Source: an uncultured Candidatus Saccharibacteria bacterium (GTDB taxonomy: Bacteria; Patescibacteriota; Saccharimonadia; Saccharimonadales; Saccharimonadaceae). Taken from it: 64,000 nt of DNA. The DNA is taken from positions 1 through 64,000 of the forward strand of contig CALHQH010000045.1 in NCBI GenBank assembly GCA_938036625.1, in the 5' to 3' direction. This document shows positions 34,768 to 43,215 of the stretch, one piece after another; within the stretch, counting starts at the first letter, position 1, and every line of letters begins with the position of its first letter. Position numbers and translations under genes: made by a program. Under the pieces are notes generated by a model. It worked only from the letters and a program-made list of their open reading frames with translations. It was not told the DNA's origin and did not search any database.

Positions 34768-36651
34768 ATGAATGCTCAAGATATCCGCAACAAATACCTC
34801 GAATTTTATGCCAAGCAGCAGCACGCCATTATCAAGCGGGCCCCGCTCATCCTAACCGACGACCCGACGACACTCTTTACTGGTGCGGGCATGCAGCCGA
34901 TGATCCCATATCTGCTGGGCGAGACACATCCACAGGGTAAGCGCATCGCCGACTCGCAGACGTGCTTGCGTGCTCAAGACATTGACGATATTGGCGACAA
35001 TCGCCATACGACCTTCTTTGAGATGCTCGGTAACTGGAGCCTGGGCGACTACTTTAAGAAAGAGCAAATTACCTGGATGTGGACATTCCTCACCGAGGAA
35101 GTAGGGCTCGACCCGAATCGCCTGTATGTAACGTGTTTTATTGGTGCACCTGAGTACAATATTGCCAAAGACACCGAAGCAGCCGAGCTGTGGCGGCAGA
35201 AATTTGCCGAAAAGGGGATCGAAGCTAGGAGTGCCGACATCGGCAGCGAAGAGCGCGGCGCAGCCCGTGGCATCCAGCCAGGTGAGCGTATCTTTTACTA
35301 CGACGGCAGCAAAAACTGGTGGAGCCGCAACGGCGGGCCCGAGACCACGCCAGTCGGTGACCCATGCGGGCCAGACAGCGAGATGTTTTATGAGTTTGAT
35401 TTCATTGAGCACGACCCGAAGTTTGGTGAGCACTGCCATCCTAACTGCGACTGCGGGCGCTTTATGGAGATCGGCAACAACGTCTTTATGGCGTACAAGA
35501 AGGTGGCCGAGGGGCAGTTTGTTCCACTAGATAAGCCGAATATCGACCATGGCTCTGGCCTGGAACGCATTGCGGCGGCGGCCAATAACGACCCCGATGT
35601 CTTTAAGATTAGCTTGATGTGGCCTATTATCAGCAAGCTTGAGCAGCTCAGTGGCAAGAGCTATGCCTCGCACACCGAGAGTATGCGGGTAATTGCCGAC
35701 CACCTGCGAGCAGCCAGCTTCATGGCGGTGGATGGCTGTATCCCAAGCAATAAGGAACAGGGCTATGTGATGCGCCGCCTCTTGCGCCGAGCGATTCGCT
35801 ATAGCTTCGACCTCGGCATTGAGCAGAACTTCCTCGAGGCAGTGGTGCCGGTGATTGCCGACCTATACGAGGCGGACTTCCCGGAGGTCAAAGCAGCGCG
35901 CAAGCAGATCATCGCCGTGCTCGCCAAGGAAGAAAAAGCCTTCCGGCAGACGCTCCGTAAGGGGCTCAAACAGATGCAGCAGTATGTGGCAGATGGCCTG
36001 ACTGGCGTGGAGCTATTTACGCTATATGATACCTTTGGCTTCCCAGTAGAGCTTAGTACGGAGGAGGCATACAAGCAAGGGATTGCGCTCTCTGAAGACT
36101 GGCGGGCAGAATTTGACGCCAAAATGGCCGAGCAGCGCCAGCGCTCCAAGACGGCACGCAAGGGGCAGTTTAGTGGTGGGCTAGAGGGTCACGACCCAAT
36201 TCATCTCAAGTACCACACAGCAACGCACTTGCTCGGGGCAGCGCTACGCACGGTGCTCAAGGCACCAGATTTACAGCAGCATGGGAGCAACATCACCGCT
36301 CAGCGCCTGCGCTTCGACTTCAATCACGATAAGCTCACCCCGGAGGAAAAGCAAGCGGTAGAAGACCAAGTTAATGCTTGGATCGAGGCGGATTTGCCCG
36401 TGAGCTTTGCCGTGTACCCAACCGACGAAGCACTGAAGCTTGGTGCAATCGGTGCCTTTGGCGAGCGCTACGGCGACACCGTCAAGGTCTATTCCATCGG
36501 CGAAGGTGATGAGCGCGTGAGCTTCGAAGTGTGCGGTGGCCCGCACGTCGAGCACACTGGCGTCTTGGCCGAAGATAGTAAGCGTTTCAAAATCACCAAG
36601 GAAGAGTCGAGCTCGGCCGGTATCCGCCGGATCAAGGCAGTTTTGCGGTAG
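34768..36651 (+). CDS. alaS: Alanyl-tRNA synthetase, short form without C-Ala domain
   Basis: 627 aa class II synthetase. The catalytic core has FTGAGMQPMIPYL, TFFEMLGNWSLGDYFK (about 80-95) and GSGLERIA. The editing domain has HTATHLL (about 482) and CGGPHVEHTG (about 588), the metal-binding His/Cys set. The protein stops right after the editing domain. The usual C-Ala (DHHA1) segment, about 200-250 residues, is absent, compared with about 870 residues in most bacteria. The stop is followed by a good terminator, so this is a natural short form and not a frameshift. Confidence 0.95.
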   Translation: MNAQDIRNKYLEFYAKQQHAIIKRAPLILTDDPTTLFTGAGMQPMIPYLLGETHPQGKRIADSQTCLRAQDIDDIGDNRHTTFFEMLGNWSLGDYFKKEQITWMWTFLTEEVGLDPNRLYVTCFIGAPEYNIAKDTEAAELWRQKFAEKGIEARSADIGSEERGAARGIQPGERIFYYDGSKNWWSRNGGPETTPVGDPCGPDSEMFYEFDFIEHDPKFGEHCHPNCDCGRFMEIGNNVFMAYKKVAEGQFVPLDKPNIDHGSGLERIAAAANNDPDVFKISLMWPIISKLEQLSGKSYASHTESMRVIADHLRAASFMAVDGCIPSNKEQGYVMRRLLRRAIRYSFDLGIEQNFLEAVVPVIADLYEADFPEVKAARKQIIAVLAKEEKAFRQTLRKGLKQMQQYVADGLTGVELFTLYDTFGFPVELSTEEAYKQGIALSEDWRAEFDAKMAEQRQRSKTARKGQFSGGLEGHDPIHLKYHTATHLLGAALRTVLKAPDLQQHGSNITAQRLRFDFNHDKLTPEEKQAVEDQVNAWIEADLPVSFAVYPTDEALKLGAIGAFGERYGDTVKVYSIGEGDERVSFEVCGGPHVEHTGVLAEDSKRFKITKEESSSAGIRRIKAVLR

Positions 36652-36684
36652 CGCTGCTAGTAGATAACCAGGAATAAACAATAC

Positions 36685-36717
36685 AACACCAGTAATATAG
36701 TTGCTGGTGTTATATTT
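36685..36717. terminator. Bidirectional terminator between alaS and the convergent hypothetical gene
   Basis: AACACCAG (36685-36692) pairs with CTGGTGTT around an 11-nt loop. TATATTTGTT follows on the plus strand and GTATTGTTTATT on the minus strand. Confidence 0.75.
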
Positions 36718-36764
36718 GTTGGTGCTAATAATACCTGCAAGCAAACAGAGGAGAGACAGCGATC

Positions 36765-37598
36765 CTACTGCAGAGCGCAGCGCTCAGCGATCATATCCTT
36801 TGTTAGCTGGGCAATAGCGTTACTTAGCTGTGCGATATCTTTTGGCTCGACGTATGTGCGGCGGCGCTGTGACGCAGTTTCGCTAGATTCATAAGAACAG
36901 GTGAGTGTAGTACCAAGTTGGTCGCTCTCAATCTCGCATGTGACTGGTGTATCGATCCCATCACAGACATAAGGTACTGTGTATACGGCCGAGATACCTA
37001 GTATTAATTTGCCAATTCGGCGTGCAGTCAAGACAAAGCACATACTTGATGATTGCTCACCATTACCATTGCGGTAGCTTACACTGTGGTACACCTGAGA
37101 AGGATCGGCCGTAGGGAGGACCGCTTCGTCAAGAAGAGTCTGGAGGTCGGCAGCAGTTGTGCCGCGGTTGGTTGCATACCGTCTAAATAGCTCCGAATCA
37201 TAGCCAAGCGGGTGCGAGCGGTCGAGTAAGCGTGCCACGTGGTTGTGGGTGATAGGCATCTTGTGGCTGTGGTCGGTCCGGCTATACCAGCAATGCCGAT
37301 CATCCGCCAGTGTTAGCACAAAAGAATGGTGTTTATCGGGGTCGGCAAAGGCGAGCTGGCCAGTGGTTAGGCCAGTGGCATCAGCTGTGAGGTCAACGGC
37401 TAATGTACCACCTTCGTTATATTGCCCAAAGGGAGCTTGGTAGGCTATCGTTGTTTCGTCGGGCATGGCATGGTGTGCCTCGAGCGCCGCGACCGTCTCA
37501 TATAGGTGGCGGCCAAGCAGGGTGAGCTCGGTTGGCTCGTAGTTCTTAAGTGGAAAGATGCCGGTAAGTACGGCATCGACTGGTTCGCGATTAGTCAT
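36765..37598 (-). CDS. Hypothetical protein
   Basis: 277 aa, soluble, no family recognised. The composition is ordinary and protein-like, with His-rich patches (HSHKMPITHNHVARLLDRSHP, about 110-130) and a beta-rich second half (VYHSVSYRNGNGEQ, VPYVCDGIDTPVTCEIES). The start is backed by a TACAAT box (37608-37613) 9 bp before ATG, a leaderless geometry. It ends at a bidirectional terminator shared with alaS. Confidence 0.6.
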   Translation of the reverse strand: MTNREPVDAVLTGIFPLKNYEPTELTLLGRHLYETVAALEAHHAMPDETTIAYQAPFGQYNEGGTLAVDLTADATGLTTGQLAFADPDKHHSFVLTLADDRHCWYSRTDHSHKMPITHNHVARLLDRSHPLGYDSELFRRYATNRGTTAADLQTLLDEAVLPTADPSQVYHSVSYRNGNGEQSSSMCFVLTARRIGKLILGISAVYTVPYVCDGIDTPVTCEIESDQLGTTLTCSYESSETASQRRRTYVEPKDIAQLSNAIAQLTKDMIAERCALQ

Positions 37599-37607
37599 GG
37601 TGGGCGT

Positions 37608-37613
37608 ATTGTA
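37608..37613 (-). promoter_or_regulatory. -10 box of the hypothetical gene at 36765-37598
   Basis: TACAAT on the minus strand preceded by TG, ending 9 bp before ATG 37598. The 37614-37840 stretch up to the pilM-like promoter shows no gene. Confidence 0.55.
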
Positions 37614-37842
37614 CAGTGGTTACCTCTGTTTTGTTAAGGAGGTGCCACTACTGTATGATTTTCTGAATCTTTCTCTACAGAGTATAAGAATCTATTGCGA
37701 TAAATATTCCACCGCCTTTCAATCCAAGCTGTGGCTGTTGCGCAATAACGACGCTTGCAGTGCTTGATGCAAAATGAACCATTTCATCATAAATTCGCCA
37801 ATAATCACCGTTTAGGGCTAGCAGGCAAGCGTGTATATGGTA

Positions 37843-37848
37843 TATAAT
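37843..37848 (+). promoter_or_regulatory. -10 box of the PilM/FtsA-like operon
   Basis: TATAAT ends 10 bp before ATG 37859 and only 4 bp before ATG 37853, which favours the second Met as the true start. Confidence 0.6.
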
Positions 37849-37858
37849 AGAGATGATT

Positions 37859-39121
37859 ATGGTTTTCGATCGATTTCTTACCCGAGCAGATAACAGCGCT
37901 AGCGAATGCCTCGTTGGTCTTGATATTGGGACGGAGTACGTCAAGGCGCTGCTTGCCCGGGTGAATGGTGAGGAGATTGAGATCATTGGTGTGGGGCGCA
38001 AGCACCAAGACCGCAGCGATATGCACTCGGGTGCGATTGCCGACATTGCCGCAGTCGTGCGCAACTGCGAAGATGCTCTGGCCCAAGCTGAGTCTGAGGC
38101 TGGCATGCAGGCGCGCCGTGCAGTGATTGGCATTGCTGGTGAGCTTGTGAAGGGTGTGACAAATACCATTCGCTACCGTCGTCCGCAGCCCGATCGCCCA
38201 CTAGATGAGACCGAGATGGAATTCATCATCGAGAAGGTGCAAGACCGAGCTGCCATCAAGGCGCAGCGGCAGATCGCTCTCGAGACGGGTAACCAAGACG
38301 TAGAGGTAAAGCTCGTCAACTCCGCACTCGTCAGCATTCACATTGATGGCTACAAGGTCAGCAACCCGATTAGTTTTCAAGGTAAGGACGTAGCGGTGCA
38401 GATCTACACTGCTTTTGCTCCTATGGTGCACATTGGCGCGCTCGAGCGCGTGGCTGATGAGCTGGCGCTCGACCTCGTGGCGGTGGCGGCCGAGCCCTTT
38501 GCGGTGAGCCGGAGCGTACTAGGTACAGATGCGAATAGCTCATTTACGGCTATTCTTGCCGACGTTGGTGGTGGCACAACAGACATTGCGGTGGTAAATG
38601 ATGGCGGTGTGGAAGGGACGCGGATGTTTGGCATTGGTGGACGCAGCTTTACCAATACGATCGCCAACGAGTGTGCCATTAGCTACAACGAGGCCGAGAA
38701 GCTTAAGGTTGCGACTAATCACGAGCAGATGAAACAAGAGCTCAAGCAGCATTTTGATACCGCAATTGATAAAACTCTCGATGTCTGGCTAGCAGGAGTT
38801 GATCTTGCTCTTAGCGAATTTAGCTCGGTCGATCACTTACCCAATCGCATCTTGCTCTGCGGTGGTGGGGCGAGCCTCAAGCCACTAGTCAAAGCCCTCG
38901 AGACGCGCGATTGGTATACCGACCTCCCCTTCACACGCCGGCCAGTGGTGCAGCATATTAAGCCCAGTGACGTCTCGGGTGTGGTCGACCTGACGAACAA
39001 GGTCAGCGACCACTCATTTATCACCGCGATGGGTCTCCTGCGTGTGGGCTACGATACAATGATTGGGGCAAGTGAAACAGAAACACTACGCAATAAGTTG
39101 AATAAAATGTTGAGGATCTAA
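37859..39121 (+). CDS. PilM/FtsA-family actin-like ATPase
   Basis: 420 aa. LVGLDIGTEYVKALL is the phosphate 1 loop of the actin/Hsp70 fold. ADVGGGTTDIAVV is phosphate 2, and LCGGGASLKPL is the adenosine loop. An SHS2-like insert (VSIHIDGYKVSNPISFQGK) marks the FtsA/PilM branch. PilM organises inner-membrane parts of type IV pili, while FtsA tethers FtsZ. The next gene, directly adjacent (TAAATG), encodes a single-pass membrane protein, which fits a PilM-PilN-like pairing. The spacing from TATAAT supports ATG 37859. Confidence 0.82.
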   Translation: MVFDRFLTRADNSASECLVGLDIGTEYVKALLARVNGEEIEIIGVGRKHQDRSDMHSGAIADIAAVVRNCEDALAQAESEAGMQARRAVIGIAGELVKGVTNTIRYRRPQPDRPLDETEMEFIIEKVQDRAAIKAQRQIALETGNQDVEVKLVNSALVSIHIDGYKVSNPISFQGKDVAVQIYTAFAPMVHIGALERVADELALDLVAVAAEPFAVSRSVLGTDANSSFTAILADVGGGTTDIAVVNDGGVEGTRMFGIGGRSFTNTIANECAISYNEAEKLKVATNHEQMKQELKQHFDTAIDKTLDVWLAGVDLALSEFSSVDHLPNRILLCGGGASLKPLVKALETRDWYTDLPFTRRPVVQHIKPSDVSGVVDLTNKVSDHSFITAMGLLRVGYDTMIGASETETLRNKLNKMLRI

Positions 39122-40753
39122 ATGCAAAAAGATGTCATTTATATCGATACCGAGGACGACATTACCGCCATCATTGGCAAGGTGAAGGACTCCTCACAAA
39201 AAATCGTCGCACTTGTGCCACCCAAGCGGATTGGTGCCATGCAGAGCGCTGTCAACCTCAAGCTCGTCCAGCGCGCTGCTGAGCAAGCAGGCAAACGGCT
39301 CGTCATTATTACTGGCAACCAAGCACTCTCGACTTTGGCCGCTTCGGCAAGTATCCCTACGGCGCGGACATTGCAAAGCCGGCCAGAGATGGCTGAGATT
39401 CCAGCGCTCGAGGTCGATGACGAAGATGTCATTGATGGTAGTGAGCTCGAACCAGACGACCCTGAGCCAGTAACGCCTGATGCTCCTGTACCGGCTCGTC
39501 CTACTACACGCCCAGCTGCTCGTACTGCATCAGATGATGACAAAGCGGCAGATGCTTCGGCTGCCTCAGACCTCAAGAAAAAGGTGAAGGTACCAGACTT
39601 CAACAAAATGCGTAAGAAGCTCTTGATCGGCGGTGCGGCACTCGTTGTCCTGATTGTTTTCTTGGTGTGGGCAATTTTCTTCGCACCACATGCGACCATC
39701 ACTATCAAGGCGCGTACTTCTGATCTGCCGCTCAGTACCCGCGTCACGATTGGTGATTCGCTTGGCTCAAATTTACAAGAAGGGACGATCAAAACGACGA
39801 CCAAGACAACGCGCAAGACTATCTCGGTCGACTTCACTGCCACTGGCAAAGAAGATGTTGGCGCAAAGGCAACGGGAACGGTGCGCTTTACGCCGGCTTC
39901 GTTTGACGTCTTACGCAATGGAGCGACGATCGACGCCGGGACGACTATCACGTCCGAGAATGGCATGCAGTATAAGACAACATCGTCGGTGGTGTTTGAC
40001 TCTAATGCCTCGGGTGGCGACCTCATGCGAGGCCGCACAACAGAGGTCACCGCGGTAGAGAGTGGCACAAAGTACAATGGTGCATCGGGCTCGGCCAAGG
40101 GGCCTTCTGGCTTCTCCGTCTCCTTTACGCGTGATACTTCTGGTGGCACAGACAAGACAATTACTACGGTGCAGCGCAGCGATGTTGAGCAAGCAAGGAA
40201 TAGGCTGAGCAGCTCGCTCGATAGTAATGGTGCTAAGCGCGAGCTTGCCTCACAGTTTAATGGTGACAGCTATGTCATTCTCAATGACACCTTCAAGCAA
40301 AACGACAGCGATATCCAGCCCAATGTCAAGGTGGGTGGTGAAGCAACCGATGGCAAAGCCCAGCTAACCGGTGCGGTGGAGTACTCCCTCTCGGCGATAG
40401 AGAAGCGCGAGGCCAGCATCTTCCTTGACGCGTACTTCAAGCAGCAGATCGATGGCAAGGCCAACCAGCAAGTCCATAGCAACGGCGTCAATAAGCTCTC
40501 GGTAACTAATGTTTCGGCTAATGGTAATGCCTACAATGCGACTATCACGACCAATGGTAAGATTGGCCCTAAGGTAGACGAGTCTGAGCTTAAAGACTAC
40601 GCTAAGGGTAAGCGCTATGCTGAGATTCGCTCGCATGTCGAGAAGATTGAGGGAGTGAGTTCGGCTGATGTATCGTTCTCGCCATTCTGGGTGCAATCGG
40701 CACCAAATGACACGAATCGGATAAAGGTGGTATTTGACCTCAATGAACAATAA
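39122..40753 (+). CDS. Baseplate J/gp47-like single-pass membrane protein
   Basis: 543 aa. N-terminal soluble domain (about 1-95; VIYIDTEDDITAIIGKV, IVALVPPKRIGAMQSAV), acidic Pro-rich linker (about 95-145), basic stretch, one membrane helix (LLIGGAALVVLIVFLVWAIFF, about 166-186), then a large beta-rich extracytoplasmic part. ATGTVRFTPASFDVLRNGATIDAGT resembles baseplate J proteins annotated in Patescibacteria. That role is not established. Its start touches the stop of the PilM-like gene and its end overlaps ruvX by 11 bp, so it sits in the middle of a tight operon. The N-terminal part would face PilM in the cytoplasm. Confidence 0.65.
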   Translation: MQKDVIYIDTEDDITAIIGKVKDSSQKIVALVPPKRIGAMQSAVNLKLVQRAAEQAGKRLVIITGNQALSTLAASASIPTARTLQSRPEMAEIPALEVDDEDVIDGSELEPDDPEPVTPDAPVPARPTTRPAARTASDDDKAADASAASDLKKKVKVPDFNKMRKKLLIGGAALVVLIVFLVWAIFFAPHATITIKARTSDLPLSTRVTIGDSLGSNLQEGTIKTTTKTTRKTISVDFTATGKEDVGAKATGTVRFTPASFDVLRNGATIDAGTTITSENGMQYKTTSSVVFDSNASGGDLMRGRTTEVTAVESGTKYNGASGSAKGPSGFSVSFTRDTSGGTDKTITTVQRSDVEQARNRLSSSLDSNGAKRELASQFNGDSYVILNDTFKQNDSDIQPNVKVGGEATDGKAQLTGAVEYSLSAIEKREASIFLDAYFKQQIDGKANQQVHSNGVNKLSVTNVSANGNAYNATITTNGKIGPKVDESELKDYAKGKRYAEIRSHVEKIEGVSSADVSFSPFWVQSAPNDTNRIKVVFDLNEQ

Positions 40754-41153
40754 ACGAACATATTTAGCGCTTGATGTTGGTGAACGGCGGATTGGCGTCG
40801 CAATTGCCGATCCATCCGTGCGAATTGCGGTCGCATATGATACGATTGAAGTGGATGGTAGTGAACTTGAGCAGATCACTCAGCTGATTATGAGTGAGCG
40901 CGTTGGGGTGGTGGTCGTTGGTTACCCGCGCAATCAATCGGGCGAGCCAACGGCTCAAACCGCCTATGTGGAGCGGTTTGCAACCCAATTGACGGATATC
41001 GCGCCGCGCTTGGCATTTCAAGATGAGTCGCTCACCAGCGTACAGGCTGAGGAGTATCTTCGTGCTCAAGGCAAGCCGTATAGCAAGGGTGCTATCGATG
41101 CTGTCGCTGCCAGTATTATTTTGCAAGACTATTTGGAGACGCACTATGACTGA
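40743..41153 (+). CDS. ruvX: RuvX/YqgF family Holliday junction resolvase-like nuclease
   Basis: 136 aa RNase H-like fold. YLALDVGERRIGVAIAD supplies the first Asp, VVVGYPRNQSGEPTAQT the substrate loop, FQDESLTSVQAEE the Glu, and KGAIDAVAASIILQDYL the last Asp. Members take part in 16S rRNA 5'-end processing or junction resolution. ATG 40743 is preferred over the in-frame TTG at 40734. It overlaps both neighbours, upstream by 11 bp and downstream by 8 bp. Confidence 0.93.
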   Translation: MNNKRTYLALDVGERRIGVAIADPSVRIAVAYDTIEVDGSELEQITQLIMSERVGVVVVGYPRNQSGEPTAQTAYVERFATQLTDIAPRLAFQDESLTSVQAEEYLRAQGKPYSKGAIDAVAASIILQDYLETHYD

Positions 41154-42834
41154 TTTTCGCCGCCAGCCAGGCCGAGGCTTCCAGGTGGGAAGCTCAAACC
41201 CACCACTGTCGCCACCACCAGCAGAACGCATCACGCCGCGGTCGGGGCGCTCAGTTCCTCCGGTGGGGTCTTCGGGGCGCAGTGCGTCGCCGTATATACG
41301 CCGCTCAGAGCCACATCGCCCAATAGTGGGACAACAGCCACAATCGACACAATCTATCCAGCCACAACCAGCACCGTCTCCTGCGCCGCAGCAGGCATAT
41401 GATCCCTACGCGCGGGTGAGTAGGCCTCAGCCACAACCAGCACCTCAGCCACAGCCCTACCGTAGTACACCAACTCCATCTCGTGACACGTACGCAGTGC
41501 CAGTCCAGCAACCAGTACCTCAGCAACCTCAACCGGCGACCACTCCAGTTGATGATTTTGCTGATGATGCGTTACCTTCTGGGCTTGATGATGATAGCTT
41601 CTATGGCTTTGATGACGACCAGCCGCCGCAGCCTGCACCAGAGCCGCAGCGAGGGAGTCTACTTGGCAATGACGGTGTTTCGCCACTCTTTGCCGATGAT
41701 GCACCAAAAGGTCGGACGATTGGCTCTCAAAAAAAATCCCCACGCTACAATACTGAGCGGCCACGTCACGGGCGCCGCCGATGGCTGTGGTGGCTCAGTG
41801 GTATTGGATTGCTAATGTTGCTCATCCTTGCAGCGGGGTATTGGTGGTATCATCAAAACCTGCAGCCGGTCGACCGGACTGACACCACCACCAAGACGAT
41901 AACGATTGGTGAGGGCGACACATTCAAGACTGTTGCTGCTACACTGAAAGAGCAGGGGCTGATTCGTGATGTTCGTGCCTTTGATATCTACACCCGCCTG
42001 TCGGGCTCGCGCAACCAATTGCACACTGGTGTGTGTCAGCTTAGCCCTTCTCAGTCGCTACCTGAGATCGCGACCAAGCTCTCGCAGGGCTGCCATGATA
42101 ATCGCGTCGTCACATTTTTGCCAGGTGGCACCGTTGTCGATTCGCGCTATAAGCCGCAAGGTCAAGATGCCACCACGGCGCTCAAGCGGGCTGGCTACAG
42201 CGAGGAGTCGATCAAAGCTGCACTCGCCAAGACATACGACAGTCCACTCTTTGCCAACAAGCCAGCTGGTACCTCACTCGAGGGGTATATCTTTGGTGAT
42301 ACATACTCTGTGCCGGCCAATCAGGGGCCAGAGGCAGCGCTCAAGGCAGCCTTCGCTCATATGTATGAGCAGGTTCAGAACAATGGTTTGATCGACAAAT
42401 TCGCAGCTCAAAAGCTTAATCTTTACCAAGCTATCACCCTCGCCTCTATCATCCAGCGCGAGATGGGGTGTGGTGGCGCGAGTCAAGATTGCTATCAGAT
42501 CCAGCGGCAGATTGCCCAGGTCTTTTACAAGCGTTTGCGTGAGAACAAAGTGCTTGGCTCGGATGTAACCTTCATCTATGGGGCAGACATTGCTGGTGTG
42601 AGCCCCAATGTCAATCTCGACTCGCCGTACAATACACGCATCAAGCCAGGCTTGCCACCTGGGCCGATTGCCACACCTGGCCTCGGCGCGCTCAAAGCTG
42701 TGGCCGATCCAGCCCCGGGCAACTACGAGTTTTTCCTTGCTGGCGATGATGGTAATGTCTATTTTGCCAACACTGATGCCGAGCATCAGGCTAACATCAA
42801 GCAGCACTGTAAGAAGCTCTGTTCTGAGCTATAG
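41146..42834 (+). CDS. mltG: Endolytic transglycosylase MltG with long cytoplasmic tail
   Basis: 562 aa. The first 210 residues are Pro/Gln-rich and basic near RRRWLWW, then one membrane helix (about 212-230) and a LysM-like/YceG fold outside. TLASIIQREMG has the catalytic Glu (about 438), and YNTRIKPGLPPGPIATPGL is the YceG signature. MltG cuts nascent glycan strands and sets their length. The cytoplasmic tail is far longer than in E. coli MltG (about 340 aa in total) and may recruit partners. It overlaps ruvX, echoing the common bacterial linkage of the two genes. Confidence 0.93.
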   Translation: MTDFRRQPGRGFQVGSSNPPLSPPPAERITPRSGRSVPPVGSSGRSASPYIRRSEPHRPIVGQQPQSTQSIQPQPAPSPAPQQAYDPYARVSRPQPQPAPQPQPYRSTPTPSRDTYAVPVQQPVPQQPQPATTPVDDFADDALPSGLDDDSFYGFDDDQPPQPAPEPQRGSLLGNDGVSPLFADDAPKGRTIGSQKKSPRYNTERPRHGRRRWLWWLSGIGLLMLLILAAGYWWYHQNLQPVDRTDTTTKTITIGEGDTFKTVAATLKEQGLIRDVRAFDIYTRLSGSRNQLHTGVCQLSPSQSLPEIATKLSQGCHDNRVVTFLPGGTVVDSRYKPQGQDATTALKRAGYSEESIKAALAKTYDSPLFANKPAGTSLEGYIFGDTYSVPANQGPEAALKAAFAHMYEQVQNNGLIDKFAAQKLNLYQAITLASIIQREMGCGGASQDCYQIQRQIAQVFYKRLRENKVLGSDVTFIYGADIAGVSPNVNLDSPYNTRIKPGLPPGPIATPGLGALKAVADPAPGNYEFFLAGDDGNVYFANTDAEHQANIKQHCKKLCSEL

Positions 42835-42988
42835 ATCCCAGCTGTAGGCTGCATCTGTTCTCGCGTATTCCTTAGCAATATTGAGCTACGTTTCGTGCTC
42901 TGTCAGTAATATGCCACACATAAACGTCGCTAGGCCAAAACTGTTGCAATTTTCACAAAATATCATCTCCCACCACTGTTGTAAACCA
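42835..42988. other. Intergenic, no feature seen
   Basis: Between mltG and the LysM-CHAP promoter. No ORF, hairpin with T tract or tRNA was recognised. The mltG operon may lack a strong terminator here. Confidence 0.3.
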
Positions 42989-43017
42989 TTGACTAAACTA
43001 CAACCGCGTAGTAGAAT
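42989..43017 (+). promoter_or_regulatory. Promoter of the LysM-CHAP gene
   Basis: TTGACT (42989-42994), 17 bp, TAGAAT (43012-43017). This predicts a start near 43024 and a leader of about 190 nt, the longest well-defined leader here. Confidence 0.65.
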
Positions 43018-43023
43018 GGATGG

Positions 43024-43215
43024 TAGCCAGTCGGGGAGTGATAATACGGGGAATGCAAGAGAGGGAAATTGCTCTACCAATGGCCTGCCTTTAAATGTCG
43101 TACGAGCACCGAAATCAATTTTTTTAATATCATAATAAAATCGGTCGACATGTGTGCTCCGTTCTCTTGAATAAGAGAAGAAAGACAGAGTGAGGTAGTA
43201 GCGCGCTAGTAATAG
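43024..43215 (+). promoter_or_regulatory. Long 5' leader with possible attenuator or riboswitch
   Basis: GGTAG near 43023 can pair with CTACC near 43075, enclosing repeated CGGGGA-type G-rich motifs. AAATTG-CTC can instead pair with GAG and CAATTT just before a T7 tract near 43115, giving an attenuator-like alternative. I could not match it to the c-di-AMP, TPP, cobalamin or other riboswitch consensus that I know. Confidence 0.35.

Noticed and set aside
39139..40155. 338-codon open frame on the minus strand
   Set aside because: It lies wholly antisense to the baseplate-J-like gene, has biased composition typical of a shadow frame and no promoter or ribosome site.
43024..43215. c-di-AMP (ydaO) riboswitch
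   Set aside because: The G-rich motifs looked similar, but the conserved pseudoknot and flanking segments could not be matched.
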